A stretch of DNA of 58,030 nucleotides from Prevotella aurantiaca JCM 15754 (GCF_000614025.1 NZ_BAKF01000017.1:1-58030), one strand, 5' to 3'; shown: positions 1 through 9,230, counted from the first letter of the stretch. The notes: generated by a model not told the origin, from the letters alone. Numbers and translations: made by a program.

Positions 1-158
1 GCAGGGCGACCATTATTGCTGCAATACAAAGGAGAAAAAGCATTTTCAAAACATTCCCAATTAATCTTATTACTAAGTTGGAAAAGAGGATGTTCATGGC
101 TAAGCATATCCTCTAAAGAAGAGGACATAGAGAGCTGTTTAGATGTACGTTTAAGCAT
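1..158 (-). mobile_element. Transposase, N-terminal fragment (IS5/IS1182-like), cut by window edge
   Basis: Reading the minus strand from an ATG at 158-156 gives 52 codons open to the window edge. The residues include a stretch with HPLFQL, INWECFE, LYCSN and NGRP. This order (HPL..L...I.W..FE..F...Y....GRP) is the usual N-terminus of IS5/IS1182-group transposases (DUF772 type), which bind the element ends and carry a DDE catalytic domain further on; that part lies outside the window. No terminal inverted repeat or target duplication can be assigned here because only one side is visible. A Bacteroidota-type promoter (181-213) and a stem-loop (161-206) lie just upstream. The family call rests on the N-terminal pattern only. 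Confidence 0.75.
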
Positions 159-160
159 AA

Positions 161-206
161 ATATCTGCAAGATTTATAATGTAAAGGTACAAAAACTTGC
201 AGATAT
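161..206. repeat. 11-bp inverted repeat upstream of the transposase
   Basis: ATATCTGCAAG at 161-171 is repeated in inverted orientation at 196-206, leaving a 24-nt loop. It spans the predicted transposase transcription start and leader. It could be a hairpin hiding the start codon, as seen in the 5' ends of some IS transposase mRNAs, or an operator; this is inference. Confidence 0.6.
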
Positions 207-213
207 AAGCAAA
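181..213 (-). promoter_or_regulatory. Predicted promoter of the transposase
   Basis: On the minus strand TTTG (213-210) is followed after 20 bp by TACCTTTAC (189-181), a one-mismatch version of the Bacteroidota -33/-7 pattern. It lies about 25 bp upstream of the transposase ATG. Confidence 0.45.
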
Positions 214-316
214 TAATTTACAGGATAATATATTATGAATCAGAGGAATATTAGGTTTTTAAGGGAGGACTATGTATGATGATAATAATAGAATTGTCTT
301 TCCGTTAGTATAAACA

Positions 317-351
317 AAAAGCGAATTGTTCAAAAAGAACAATTCGCTTTT
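317..351. terminator. Bidirectional terminator after rny
   Basis: A perfect 15-bp stem (317-331 with 337-351) and a 5-nt loop, with A and T runs on the two sides, so it can work on both strands. It sits about 30 bp beyond the rny stop codon and separates rny from the insertion sequence side. Confidence 0.9.
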
Positions 352-382
352 ATTTTTTGTATCTTAACCAAAAAAACGTTGT

Positions 383-1920
383 TTATTTTGCGTAAGAAAC
401 ACTGCGTGTCTCGCGGATAACAGTTATCTTTACTTGCCCAGGATAAGTCATTTCGTTCTGAATCTTTTCTGCAATTTCACTACTTAATTGCTCGCTTTGA
501 ACATCGTCCATCTTATCAGCACCAACAATAACACGGAGTTCTCGACCTGCTTGTATTGCATAAGTCTTTGTTACGCCTGGATAACTCATTGCAATTGCTT
601 CCAAATCGTTTAGACGTTTGATATATGCTTCTACAATTTCACGACGTGCACCTGGACGTGCTCCAGAAATAGCATCACATACTTGAACAATTGGAGCAAT
701 AAGACTTGTCATCTCTATTTCATCGTGGTGTGCAGCAATTGCGTTGCAAATTTCAGGTTTCTCTTTAAACTTCTCTGCAATACGTCCTCCGTATAATGCG
801 TGAGGAAGTTCAGTTTCTTCATCTGGCACTTTACCTATATCGTGTAATAAACCTGCACGCTTTGCCTTCTTAGGATTAAGCCCAAGTTCACTCGCCATAA
901 TGCCACAAAGATTTGCAGTTTCACGCGCATGTTGAAGGAGGTTTTGTCCGTATGAAGAACGATATTTCATTTTACCGACAATGCGAATTAACTCTGGATG
1001 TAATCCGTGAATACCTAAATCTATGGCTGTACGTTTACCAGTTTCAATAATTTCATTGTCTAATTGCTTCTTGACTTTCGCCACTACTTCTTCGATTCGA
1101 GCAGGGTGAATACGACCATCAGATACCAATTGGTGAAGTGCCAAACGACAAATTTCACGTCTTACAGGGTCAAAACCTGAAATTACAATTGCTTCAGGGG
1201 TATCATCAACACAATTTCAACACCTGTGGCAGCTTCAAGGGCACGAATGTTACGACCTTCACGGCCAATAATTCTTCCTTTTACTTCGTCGCTTTCAATA
1301 TGGAATACGCTAACAGAATTTTCGATAGCAGTTTCTGTCGCAACACGTTGAATAGTTTGAATAACTATCTTCTTGGCTTGTTGGTTAGCATTTAGTTTTG
1401 CTTCATCAACTATTTCGTTGATATATGATGCTGCATCAAGTTTTGCCTGGTCTTTCAGACTTTCTACAAGACGATTCTTTGCTTCTTCAGCACTTAAGCC
1501 TGAAAGTTCTTCAAGCTTTGCGCGTTCTAATTCTTTTTGCTTTTCTAATTCTTGTTCCTTAACCATCAGCAACTTTTTATCGTTGTCAATACGTTGTTGC
1601 TGCTGTTCAACTTCTTGTTTGCGACGATTCATTTCGTCTAAACGTTGGTTCAAAGTAATCTCTTTCTGTTTTAAACGATTTTCGTTTTGTTGAAACTTAT
1701 GATTTCTCTGTTGAACCTCTTTTTCGAGTTCACTTTTTTTGTTAAGGAACTTCTCTTTAACCTCAAGTAGCTTCTTTTCTTTCAATACCTCTGTGTCCTT
1801 TTCAGCTTTCGCCATAGCATCTTTGTATTGACTATCAATAATATAGCGGAATACAGCGTAGCCAATGATGAAACCTACTACAAGACATATGATAGGTATG
1901 ATTATTGTTATCAGATTCAT
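383..1920 (-). CDS. rny: Ribonuclease Y, frameshifted in this sequence
   Basis: RNase Y is a membrane-anchored endoribonuclease that starts decay of many mRNAs. The N-terminus ([17 protein letters not shown]) is a membrane anchor, followed by a long Lys/Glu/Gln-rich coiled coil to about residue 195. A KH domain with [15 protein letters not shown] comes next, and then the HD domain with LLHDIGK and AAHHDE. The frame is interrupted near 1210: after GVEIV the reading turns to LMIPLKQL and stops, while the next frame continues [19 protein letters not shown] into the HD half. Adding one base restores a protein of about 512 residues, the normal family length. It lies 30 bp after zapA, in a minus-strand operon. 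The shift is probably a sequence error; otherwise the HD nuclease half would be lost. Confidence 0.93.
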
Positions 1921-1950
1921 TTAATTATTTATAATGTTTATTTATCTTGG

Positions 1951-2244
1951 TTATTTCTTTAGTGCATCTTCTATCTCTAAAGTGAGTTTGCCAAGAATAT
2001 CGTTGAATGGTGCAGTATCGTTTCGTGCGCCTTCCTTTTTATAGTGAAGTGCAATGTCTAACATTGCCATATATAAAATGTCTTTGTCGCTTTTCTTGCC
2101 TTTAAAATAGGTTGCATATGTATTTACAGTGTCAGTAATTAGTTTTGATGCAGCACGGTAATACTCTTCGTCTTCACGAGGAATATTTACCGATAATTCT
2201 GTATCATATACATGCAATCTTATATGCAATTTATCGTCTGCCAT
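1951..2244 (-). CDS. zapA: Cell division protein ZapA
   Basis: A 97-residue protein with the ZapA pattern: an N-terminal beta segment (LHIRLHVYDTELSVNIPRE) followed by EEYYRAASKLITDTVNTY and a helical tail. ZapA binds FtsZ in the cytoplasm and bundles its filaments to stabilise the division ring. It sits between a small coiled-coil gene (11 bp upstream) and rny (30 bp downstream), an order that is common in Bacteroidota genomes. The tight spacing suggests one transcript. Confidence 0.88.
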   Translation of the reverse strand: MADDKLHIRLHVYDTELSVNIPREDEEYYRAASKLITDTVNTYATYFKGKKSDKDILYMAMLDIALHYKKEGARNDTAPFNDILGKLTLEIEDALKK

Positions 2245-2255
2245 TCAATTCTAGG

Positions 2256-2549
2256 TTATTTTTCACTAATGAGAGTGATGCACTTGTTTACATCGCGGAT
2301 AAGTTTTGATATACGTTTCTGAGCTCCTTCCATATCGCTATCAGAAATTTCTATCATCTTAGCCATTCTTAATGAATTATAGTCGCTTTGCGCTTGTTTC
2401 AGCTGTGCTTCAAGTTTTGCAATTTCTTTTTCGCGCTGGTCCACCAAATCATACAACTCGTTATTTTCTTTTTTAATCTCTTCATATTGAAGGATCATTT
2501 GTCTAACACGAGTCGCAAAAGTATTTAGTGTCTTTTCATTCGCATTCAT
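2256..2549 (-). CDS. Small coiled-coil protein, possible ZapB-like division factor
   Basis: A 97-residue protein that is almost entirely coiled coil from about residue 15 to 65 (YEEIKKENNELYDLVDQREK and following heptads), then a conserved-looking C-terminal helix ending RDVNKCITLISEK. No enzyme motif is present. It is the first gene of the zapA-rny transcript and is encoded 11 bp before zapA, so a role with ZapA at the division ring is likely by context. This resembles ZapB of proteobacteria in size and architecture, but homology cannot be shown from the sequence alone. Confidence 0.75.
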   Translation of the reverse strand: MNANEKTLNTFATRVRQMILQYEEIKKENNELYDLVDQREKEIAKLEAQLKQAQSDYNSLRMAKMIEISDSDMEGAQKRISKLIRDVNKCITLISEK

Positions 2550-2570
2550 TTTTCTCCATCATTTTGGCTA

Positions 2571-2601
2571 CAAATTTACGTTAAAGTTTTAATTTAACAA
2601 A
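2571..2601 (-). promoter_or_regulatory. Predicted promoter of the coiled-coil/zapA/rny operon
   Basis: TTTG (2601-2598), 19 bp, then TAAATTTG (2578-2571) on the minus strand, about 22 bp before the first start codon. Both elements match the Bacteroidota consensus. Confidence 0.6.
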
Positions 2602-2642
2602 ATTTCCAACCAATTTTTTCTATTCAACGACGGAACTATCTT

Positions 2643-3278
2643 TTATTTTGTTGTTGTGTCGTCACCATTCTGCTTAGGTTCTTTCTTTGCTAACAGGACG
2701 ATTTGATAGACAAATTCAGTTGCCCACTGACGTGAAAAACCTAGACGTTGTGATAATTGACGAACTGACATAACAGTTTTAATGACACCAGGATCAGAAT
2801 AATCGTTCTTGGTATAAATATCATTAACTGTCTTTTCTGTCATTGTATAGATGATTTTTTTAAAGAAACCTGGTACGCGAAGTTTAAACTTCATCAAGTT
2901 TCCAATAAGCATCATTAAATCTTGTGAATAAGCTTGGAATTGATAAAGATATCCTTGTGCATCTTGTATTTTCTTACAGTTCTTTTTGATGCTGGCATCT
3001 ACTTCATCAAAGAACAAATCGCTAGTCCCATATAGGTTCTTCATCGTTTTCCTTACACTATTCTTTTCGCCAACTCCTAATTTATTATTAACAGTTGGTA
3101 CACGGAAAGTTTGTTTGTAAGTGCGAAGGTCGGGCAACATTGTTAAATTTGTAATGCCTAATCTAGCTGCAAGGGCTGCTTGGAAGTAAACACGTACTAA
3201 AGTCATATAGTCGTTCATACCGCCAACCTTTTCCTGCTCTTTGTTATTTCCTTTAAATATTTTAGAAAATATTCCCAT
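2643..3278 (-). CDS. Conserved hypothetical protein, 211 residues
   Basis: Not recognised as a named family. The protein begins MGIFSKIFKGNNKEQEK, a positively charged stretch without a signal peptide. The middle is helical with DLMMLIGNLMKFKLRVPGFF and KTVNDIYTKND. The C-terminal part (SVRQLSQRLGFSRQWATEFVYQIVLLAKKE) looks like a helical domain. No membrane segment or catalytic motif is evident, so it is probably cytoplasmic. It is transcribed from its own promoter, upstream of and in the same direction as the zapA cluster, with about 90 bp between its stop and the next start. No function is proposed. Confidence 0.7.
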   Translation of the reverse strand: MGIFSKIFKGNNKEQEKVGGMNDYMTLVRVYFQAALAARLGITNLTMLPDLRTYKQTFRVPTVNNKLGVGEKNSVRKTMKNLYGTSDLFFDEVDASIKKNCKKIQDAQGYLYQFQAYSQDLMMLIGNLMKFKLRVPGFFKKIIYTMTEKTVNDIYTKNDYSDPGVIKTVMSVRQLSQRLGFSRQWATEFVYQIVLLAKKEPKQNGDDTTTK

Positions 3279-3331
3279 TTTAGTTCATGAATGAATTTGA
3301 TTACTAATAGAGTCTATACTCTTTTGCGCTT

Positions 3332-3340
3332 GCAAAGTTA
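3332..3340 (-). promoter_or_regulatory. Predicted -7 box before the 211-residue hypothetical
   Basis: TAACTTTGC read on the minus strand, about 54 bp upstream of the start at 3278. No clear -33 element was found. Confidence 0.45.
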
Positions 3341-3594
3341 AGAAAATAAAATAAGATTTATGAGATAATAAGCATATTTTTTTTGATTCTTGTACCATTA
3401 ATAGTTTGGTTTGAATAGATAAATTTCCATCGGTTTTATATTAGCTTTTAGAAGGGAAAAGTATTTTTAAAACATTTTTGAAACAAATATTTAGAAAGTA
3501 ATAAAATGGTTTAATACTTATACTTATCTTGCTGTGTTATAAGCAAAGATATATTTTGCCCCTATGATTATATGTAATAAGCTTTTAATGAAAG

Positions 3595-3690
3595 ATAATT
3601 ACTAACGAAAATGTAATTACGTTTTATAAAATTCGTAATTACGTTTTTTTAATTTATAATTACATTTTTCTAATTTTTAATTACTTTTTT
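3595..3690 (+). repeat. GTAATTAC/T-tract array A (5 cores)
   Basis: TAATTAC occurs at 3596, 3614, 3636, 3657 and 3678, i.e. with steps of 18, 22, 21 and 21 bp. Copies 2 and 3 read GTAATTACG followed by T4 and T7; copies 4 and 5 are followed by T-rich tracts with a changed flank. The spacing of about two helical turns places the palindromes on one DNA face. The same motif occurs as arrays at three other intergenic sites of this window. Confidence 0.85.
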
Positions 3691-3968
3691 ATCTAACACG
3701 AAATACAAATAACAAATTATGATTTGTGTACTTTTATTGGTTAAATTTCTTCCATTTATTTCCTTGTTTTTTGAGGTGTTATTATAAAAATATAAAGTTC
3801 TTAGCTTCTTTTGTTGATGGTGTTTTGTTTATAGATATCTGTTCCTGTATTTGCGTTTTGCTTTATTGTCTTTAGTCGGATGATAGAAACTTTTAAGAAG
3901 AAGTTTGTCTTTATGCTATTTGATGTAAAAAGTTATAGTGTGCAGTAACATTTTTTATAATAGATGCA

Positions 3969-3998
3969 TTGAATATCAATTAAATTGATTACCTTTGC
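3969..3998 (+). promoter_or_regulatory. Predicted promoter of rfbA/tyrosine kinase
   Basis: TTG (3969-3971), 18 bp, TACCTTTGC (3990-3998). It leaves a leader of about 165 nt before rfbA. Confidence 0.6.
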
Positions 3999-4165
3999 GA
4001 ACAATAAACAGAATAACTCAGAATTGAATGAGGGATGATAAATATTTGCGAGTAGCTATTGGAATATTTCTAAGAAATGTGAAGATTGAGGAAAGCGTAT
4101 TGTTTACTTGTTCTGACTGGGCGTAAAATCAACATAAATTAAGTATCTTAAATAAAAAAACAAGT

Positions 4166-5052
4166 ATGAAAGGTATTGTTCTTGCAGGAGGTTCAGGTAC
4201 TCGCCTTTATCCAATCACAAAAGGCATAAGTAAACAGTTGATACCTATTTATGATAAACCAATGATATATTATCCGATTTCTGTATTGATGCTTGCAGGC
4301 ATAAAGGAAATATTGATTATATCAACACCATACGATTTGCCAGGATTTAAACGCCTTTTGGGAGATGGTCATGAGTTAGGAGTAAGTTTTGAATATGCAG
4401 AACAACCCTCTCCTGATGGATTGGCGCAGGCTTTTATCATCGGCGAGAAGTTATTGGTGATGATTCTGTTTGTTTAGTGTTAGGTGATAATATTTTTTAT
4501 GGAGCAGGATTCACTGGATTATTGGAAGAGAGTGTAAAGAATGCCGAGGAAGATGGAAATGCCACTGTATTTGGTTATTTTGTTAATGATCCAGAACGCT
4601 ATGGAGTAGCAGAATTTGATAAAGTAGGAAATTGTCTTAGCATAGAAGAGAAACCAGAACATCCAAAAAGTAATTATGCTGTAGTAGGATTGTATTTTTA
4701 CCCAAATAGTGTTGTTGAAATTGCAAAAAATATTAAGCCATCAGCAAGGGGAGAATTAGAAATAACCACAGTTAATCAAGAATACTTGGCAAAGCAAGAA
4801 TTAAAGGTACAGACATTGCAGCGTGGCTTTGCATGGTTGGATACAGGTACACATAATAGTCTGTCAGAAGCTAGTACATTCATAGAGTGTATAGAAAAGC
4901 GTCAAGGTTTAAAGATTGCTTGTCTTGAAGAAATTGCTTACAAAAAAGGTTGGATAAGCAACCAACAACTTAGAGAAAATGCTGAGATAATGAAGAAAAA
5001 TGAGTATGGTCAATATCTTCTTTCTCTAGTAGACAACAATATCAATGAATAG
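4166..5052 (+). CDS. rfbA: Glucose-1-phosphate thymidylyltransferase, frameshifted in this sequence
   Basis: RmlA/RfbA joins dTTP and glucose-1-phosphate to make dTDP-glucose, the first step to dTDP-rhamnose and related surface sugars. The start [16 protein letters not shown] is the nucleotide-binding signature, followed by [10 protein letters not shown] and, after the break, [25 protein letters not shown] and [11 protein letters not shown], all typical. The frame is interrupted near 4451: the expected [17 protein letters not shown] needs one more T in the AAGTTATTGG stretch. Restored length is about 295 residues, normal for the family. It is followed after 12 bp by the polysaccharide co-polymerase gene, so the two are probably cotranscribed. 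No other rhamnose-pathway genes are in the window. Confidence 0.93.
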
Positions 5053-5064
5053 AATAGTCTTATT

Positions 5065-7568
5065 ATGATAGAAGAAAAGAAGAACGCAGAAAAAGAATAC
5101 GTACATGAAGAAAACGAGAAATCGTTTATCAATTTTGAGTTAATCTATCGTACAGTAATCCTTAATTGGTATTGGTTCATACTTTCCATAATTATTTGTG
5201 TAGGTTTGGCAGCTATTTACTTGCGCTATACAACACCTACTTACCAAACAGTTGCAAAGTTACTTATCAAAGATCAAGAGAATAGTAAAAGATCTGGTGT
5301 CAAGTATTCAACAAATCTTGGAATTATGTCTAATTCTGAAGGTATAGAGAATGAAGTGGAAATACTTGGTTCAAGATCTCTTGCACAAGAAGCTGTACGC
5401 GATTTAAAACTTTATGCAACTTATACAACAAAGGGTAGGTTGAAGACCATTACATATTATGGAGATCAGCCTTAAATGTTGATATTGACGGCGAGCACTT
5501 AGATCGTTTGAATAGACCTATAGAACTTTCAATCAAACGCGATAGTAATACTCTTATTTTATCGGGCAGTTATTCTGTTCCAATAAATGAACGTGATGCT
5601 GAAGGTCCATTTGTATTAAATCGCAAGTTCTATTCGTTGCCTCATACTATAGTTACTCGTGCAGGAACAATTACGATTAGTTCAAATCGTGGCAGAAACT
5701 TACGTAAGGGTGAAGAAATGAATGTTACATTACAATCACCTAAAGATGCTTGTGGTAAATATGTTAGTGATTTGCAAATAACACGAGGTTCACAAGGAAC
5801 GAGTATTGCATATCTTAAGATGGTTGATGAAAATCCCAATCGAAGCATTGACTATTTAAAGCAACTTATTGTTGCATACAACCGTCAAGCAAACGAAGAT
5901 AAGAATACGATAGCACTGAGTACAGAGCGTTTTATAAGCTCTCGTCTTAGTAAAATTAGCCAAGAATTAGGTGTAACGGAAGGAAAACTGCAAAGCTATA
6001 AGCAGCAGAATGGTGTGGTAGAACAACAATTGAATGCTGCAAGTAGTTTCTCTAATCAAACAGTGGCTGAACAGAAACTTACTGAGATTGAAACTCAAAT
6101 TCAACTCTTTAATAGTGTTGCTTCAGAAGTGAAGAACTCTTCTAAAGATTTCTCACAAGTAATTCCTTCAGATGTAGGTTTGAGCGATGCCACTGCATCC
6201 AGTCTTATCAATAAGTATAACGAATTAGTGTTGGAACGAAATCGTCTTCTTCGTAGTGCTTCGGTAAACTCACCTGTAGTAGAACCTCTCACAGACCAAG
6301 TAAGAATACTCAATGCAAATATCCGTCGTGCTATTGAAACTGCACGTAATAATTTGCAAATTCAAAAAGATGCTATTGTTGGACAATTTAATAAGTATAA
6401 TTCGCAAGTATCTGAAGCTCCTAAACAAGAAAGAATGATACAATCTATCGATCGTGAGCATGAAGTTATGTCCAGCTTGTTCTCTATGTTATTACAAAAA
6501 CGTGAAGAGAATAGCATGTCTCTTTCTGCAATAGTTGATAAAGGCAAGCTAATAGATGAACCACAATTTGCGGGTATTGTTAGTCCAAATACACAAATGA
6601 TTTATCTTATTGCTTTAGCAATAGGTCTTCTTCTACCTGCACTTATTTTGTTCCTTATCCAACTCTTTAGATATAAGATTGAAGGACATGACGATGTGGC
6701 TCGACTTACTAAGTTGCCAATTATTGCTGACGTTCCTGTTGCGAGCAATGCTGCAAAGGGTAAGGCTGATATTGTAGTACACGAAAACCAAAATAACCAA
6801 ATGGAAGAAGTCTTCCGAGCAATGCGTACAAATATACAATTTGTTTTGGAAGAGAATCAGAAGGTTGTTCTCTTCACTTCTTCAACTTCTGGTGAAGGTA
6901 AGACCTTTACGGCAGCTAACCTTGCTGTTAGTTTCGCATTGCTAGGAAAGAAAGTAGTGTTTGTTGGTTTGGATATTCGTAGACCTCGTCTTGCTGAACA
7001 GTTTAAAATAAATGACCATAAGCATGGTATCACTAACTTGTTAGTGCAAAACGATCTGACTTTAGAAGACTTGAAGGAACAAATTATTCCATCTGGTGTG
7101 AATGACCACTTAGACCTGTTGATGGCTGGACCTATACCTCCTAATCCAACAGAATTGATATCACGCCAATCTTTGAATACAGTATTCTATTTCTTACGTC
7201 AAGAATATGACTATGTAATAGTCGATACTGCTCCTGTCGGACTTGTTACTGATACATTACAAATTGGTAGAATTGTAGACGCAACCATTTATATGTGTCG
7301 CGCAGATTATACATTGAAATCGTCTTTCAGTATGATAAATGCACTTTCAGAAGAAAAGAAACTTCCAAAGATGAATATTGTTCTGAATGGTGTTGATATG
7401 TCTAAAAAGAAGTATGGTTACTACTACGGATATGGACGTTATGGTAAGTATGGACGTTATGGTCAAGGAAAATACGGCAATTATGGTACATATGGAAACT
7501 ATGGAAGTTTTGGAAACTATAGGAGTAGTAAGTATGGAAATAAAGAGGATAATTCTATAAAACGATAA
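5065..7568 (+). CDS. Polysaccharide co-polymerase/BY-type tyrosine kinase (Wzc-like), frameshifted
   Basis: Inner-membrane protein controlling export and chain length of capsule or exopolysaccharide. In order: membrane segment about 31-52 (ILNWYWFILSIIICVGLAA), Wzz-type periplasmic region with long coiled coil, second membrane segment about 511-534 (IYLIALAIGLLLPALILFL), then the cytoplasmic kinase with Walker A (STSGEGKT, about 605-614), Walker A' (VFVGLDIRRPR) and Walker B (YVIVDTAPV). The C-terminus is an unusual Gly/Tyr tail with 14 tyrosines in about 50 residues. The frame breaks near 5473: YYGDQP is followed by a stop, but one added base gives LNVDIDGEHLDRLNRPIEL and joins both parts into about 834 residues. 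Such kinases autophosphorylate the tyrosine tail, which modulates polymer length. Confidence 0.92.
7404..7545 (+). repeat. Gly/Tyr codon repeat in the kinase tail
   Basis: Short in-frame repeats of the type TATGG(a/t) encode alternating Tyr-Gly-x units at the end of the kinase; one 14-bp unit, TATGGACGTTATGG, occurs twice. Replication slippage here could change the number of phosphorylatable tyrosines. Confidence 0.65.
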
Positions 7569-7585
7569 CGATAAAAATGATGTAC

Positions 7586-7626
7586 AAGAAGTGTGTCAGC
7601 GTTTATACATTGTCACACTTCTTTTT
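7586..7626 (+). terminator. Terminator after the tyrosine kinase
   Basis: AAGAAGTGTG (7586-7595) pairs with CACACTTCTT (7614-7623) around an 18-nt loop, followed by TTTTTC. The next gene starts only 13 bp later, so it depends on readthrough or its own promoter. Confidence 0.65.
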
Positions 7627-7638
7627 CTTTATGCAATT

Positions 7639-8061
7639 ATGATTATAGCAGTAGATTTTGACGGAACAATTGTAGAACATAAGTATCCTAAAATTGGAAA
7701 TGAAGTACCATTTGCAACAGATACTTTAAAAGAATTGATAAAAGACGGACACCAACTAATACTTTGGAGTGTAAGAGAAGATGATTTATTACAAGAAGCA
7801 GTAGATTGGTGTCATAACCACGGAGTTGATTTTTGGGCTGTTAATAAAGATTATCCTGAAGAAGAGCAGTCTAAGAATAATCATTTCTCAAGAAAATTAA
7901 AAGTTGATATGTTTATTGACGATCGAAATGTTGGTGGATTACCTGATTGGGGTACCATTTATCATATGATAAAACATAATGAAACTTGGGAAAGTATGCG
8001 TTATAATAATAGTTCTGCCTACCAAGAACCTAAAAGAAAAAAACATTGGTGGAATTTTTAG
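7639..8061 (+). CDS. Small HAD-superfamily phosphatase
   Basis: A 140-residue cytoplasmic protein starting MIIAVDFDGTIVEHKYP. The HAD motifs are complete: DFDGT (nucleophile Asp and general acid Asp, residues 6-10), LILWSVRE (motif 2 Ser), the lysine of SRKLKVD (motif 3) and MFIDDRN (motif 4 acids). There is little room for a cap domain, so it belongs to the small capless type that acts on accessible phosphate esters. Homologues near surface-polysaccharide genes are often assumed to be sugar-phosphate phosphatases, but the substrate cannot be read from the sequence. I chose the internal ATG because upstream codons overlap the terminator of the previous gene and the motif normally starts at the N-terminus. 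Confidence 0.85.
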   Translation: MIIAVDFDGTIVEHKYPKIGNEVPFATDTLKELIKDGHQLILWSVREDDLLQEAVDWCHNHGVDFWAVNKDYPEEEQSKNNHFSRKLKVDMFIDDRNVGGLPDWGTIYHMIKHNETWESMRYNNSSAYQEPKRKKHWWNF

Positions 8062-8087
8062 TTGATTTTTCCATATTTATAAAATAT

Positions 8088-8125
8088 AAGAGCCACTCTT
8101 CCTGTGTTAGAAGGGTGGCTCTTTT
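8088..8125. terminator. Bidirectional terminator between convergent genes
   Basis: AAGAGCCACTCTTC (8088-8101) pairs with GAAGGGTGGCTCTT (8110-8123; one G-U pair) and is flanked by A-rich and T-rich runs. It serves the HAD gene on the plus strand and the lipoprotein gene on the minus strand. Confidence 0.85.
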
Positions 8126-8212
8126 ATTATTGTACGACGAATGAAATGGTTATTTGGTAAACTAGATAATCTCTTATTCCATTACAAGTAGAATGTTTTT
8201 TAATAATGCCTA

Positions 8213-9175
8213 TTATTCAACAATCCATTCTACATTTTCACTTATCATATTTTCTGATTCTTCTTCAATAGCGATACTTGATGGGTTTGGGTTTTTCATT
8301 GAGACTTTGATATTTGTCATTACATTACGCTTTAAAATAACAACTTTCTGTTCTGATTTTATTGTTCCATCGGTTTTAGTCCAATTTAATAAGAAATGAG
8401 ACTCGCCTTTATAATCATCTTCAATTGCTTTGTCTGTTTGTGTGAAAGAATAAATAGCTTGATGATCGAAGACTGGGTCAGAAGCATTTACGGTTGCTGT
8501 ATAATCGTCTAAATATTTGACTTCAATTGTTCCTTCTTCAGGTGGCGTAATGGTTAAATGCAATCCAAACACAGCTCGTTTTACCTTTATAGATACTATA
8601 TTTGATGTTTTAGGAGTAAAATCAGATAATGTGCCATATTGTTTTATAAGTTTAGGGCACCATACTTGTTTATTACCAGTAATTGTCGTTTTATCTTTAG
8701 GCGGAAGTGCTAAGTTTTCTGAACTTGATTTTATGAATGAATTACTCAGCTTTGTTGGATTCTCCTTTGTTGTTATAAATGGTGCCATATATCCACTTTC
8801 AGAAAGATAGATACCATCTTCTTTTTCTTCTACTATCAAGCATTCAAAACGATAATGGCAATTTTCGTTTAGAGCAATGCTTATTTTTGATGGATCATCA
8901 AATAAACCATAAGCATATTTAGAATAAGAAGTACTTTTTCCTTTCTTTTCAAATACATTAATACCATACAGCTTTTTCCCCGCACTACGGGTAACATTAA
9001 TTAATAAGGGTGATTCAGAAGTTGCTATTTCCTCATTTATTCTGAGCGAAATAGTTTTCGTCTTTCCTTTACCTTGTTGTTCTTTTTCTACTCCTTCTTC
9101 TAAAATTGCTTTTTCGCAACTTACGAAGCATACTGCCATTAAAATGGTTAATAGTGTGTAAATTGTCTTTTTCAT
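8213..9175 (-). CDS. Surface lipoprotein, possibly fimbrillin/Mfa2-like
   Basis: A 320-residue protein with a clear lipoprotein signal (MKKTIYTLLTILMAVCFVSC; lipobox VSC, Cys at 20), so it should be exported and lipidated. The mature part is beta-rich with Thr/Ser/Asn-rich segments and no enzyme motif. The layout (lipobox, domains with strands such as TISLRINEE and VSIKVKRAVFGLHLTITPP, then a late VVILKRNVMTNIKVSM strand) resembles fimbrial anchor or fimbrillin-like proteins of Bacteroidales, but this is a guess from shape. I use the ATG at 9175; a further upstream TTG would lie inside the promoter -7 box. Confidence 0.75.
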   Translation of the reverse strand: MKKTIYTLLTILMAVCFVSCEKAILEEGVEKEQQGKGKTKTISLRINEEIATSESPLLINVTRSAGKKLYGINVFEKKGKSTSYSKYAYGLFDDPSKISIALNENCHYRFECLIVEEKEDGIYLSESGYMAPFITTKENPTKLSNSFIKSSSENLALPPKDKTTITGNKQVWCPKLIKQYGTLSDFTPKTSNIVSIKVKRAVFGLHLTITPPEEGTIEVKYLDDYTATVNASDPVFDHQAIYSFTQTDKAIEDDYKGESHFLLNWTKTDGTIKSEQKVVILKRNVMTNIKVSMKNPNPSSIAIEEESENMISENVEWIVE

Positions 9176-9198
9176 ATTATTTTGATTCTTTAATATAT

Positions 9199-9230
9199 GC
9201 AAAGGTACTATTTTTTTACTTTATACCAAA
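9199..9230 (-). promoter_or_regulatory. Predicted promoter of the surface lipoprotein
   Basis: TTTG (9230-9227), 19 bp, TACCTTTGC (9207-9199) on the minus strand, with a 5' leader of about 20 nt. It decides the start codon of the lipoprotein at 9175. Confidence 0.7.

Larger units (their letters stand above)
3279..4165. other. Long intergenic region between divergent genes
   Basis: About 890 bp without a convincing gene. It holds the minus-strand -7 box at 3332, the GTAATTAC array at 3595-3690 and the rfbA promoter at 3969-3998. The rest is very A+T-rich with no other structure that I could support. Confidence 0.7.

Noticed and set aside
16..216. Plus-strand 66-codon open frame
   Set aside because: It is antisense to the transposase fragment and has no recognisable motif.
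1183..1920. Separate short protein gene in place of RNase Y N-terminus
   Set aside because: The two parts together match one conserved protein and join with one added base, so they were annotated as one gene.
3595..3690. CRISPR array
   Set aside because: The repeated unit is only 7-10 bp, the gaps are about 14 bp and A+T-rich, and no cas gene is present. The same holds for arrays B, C and D.
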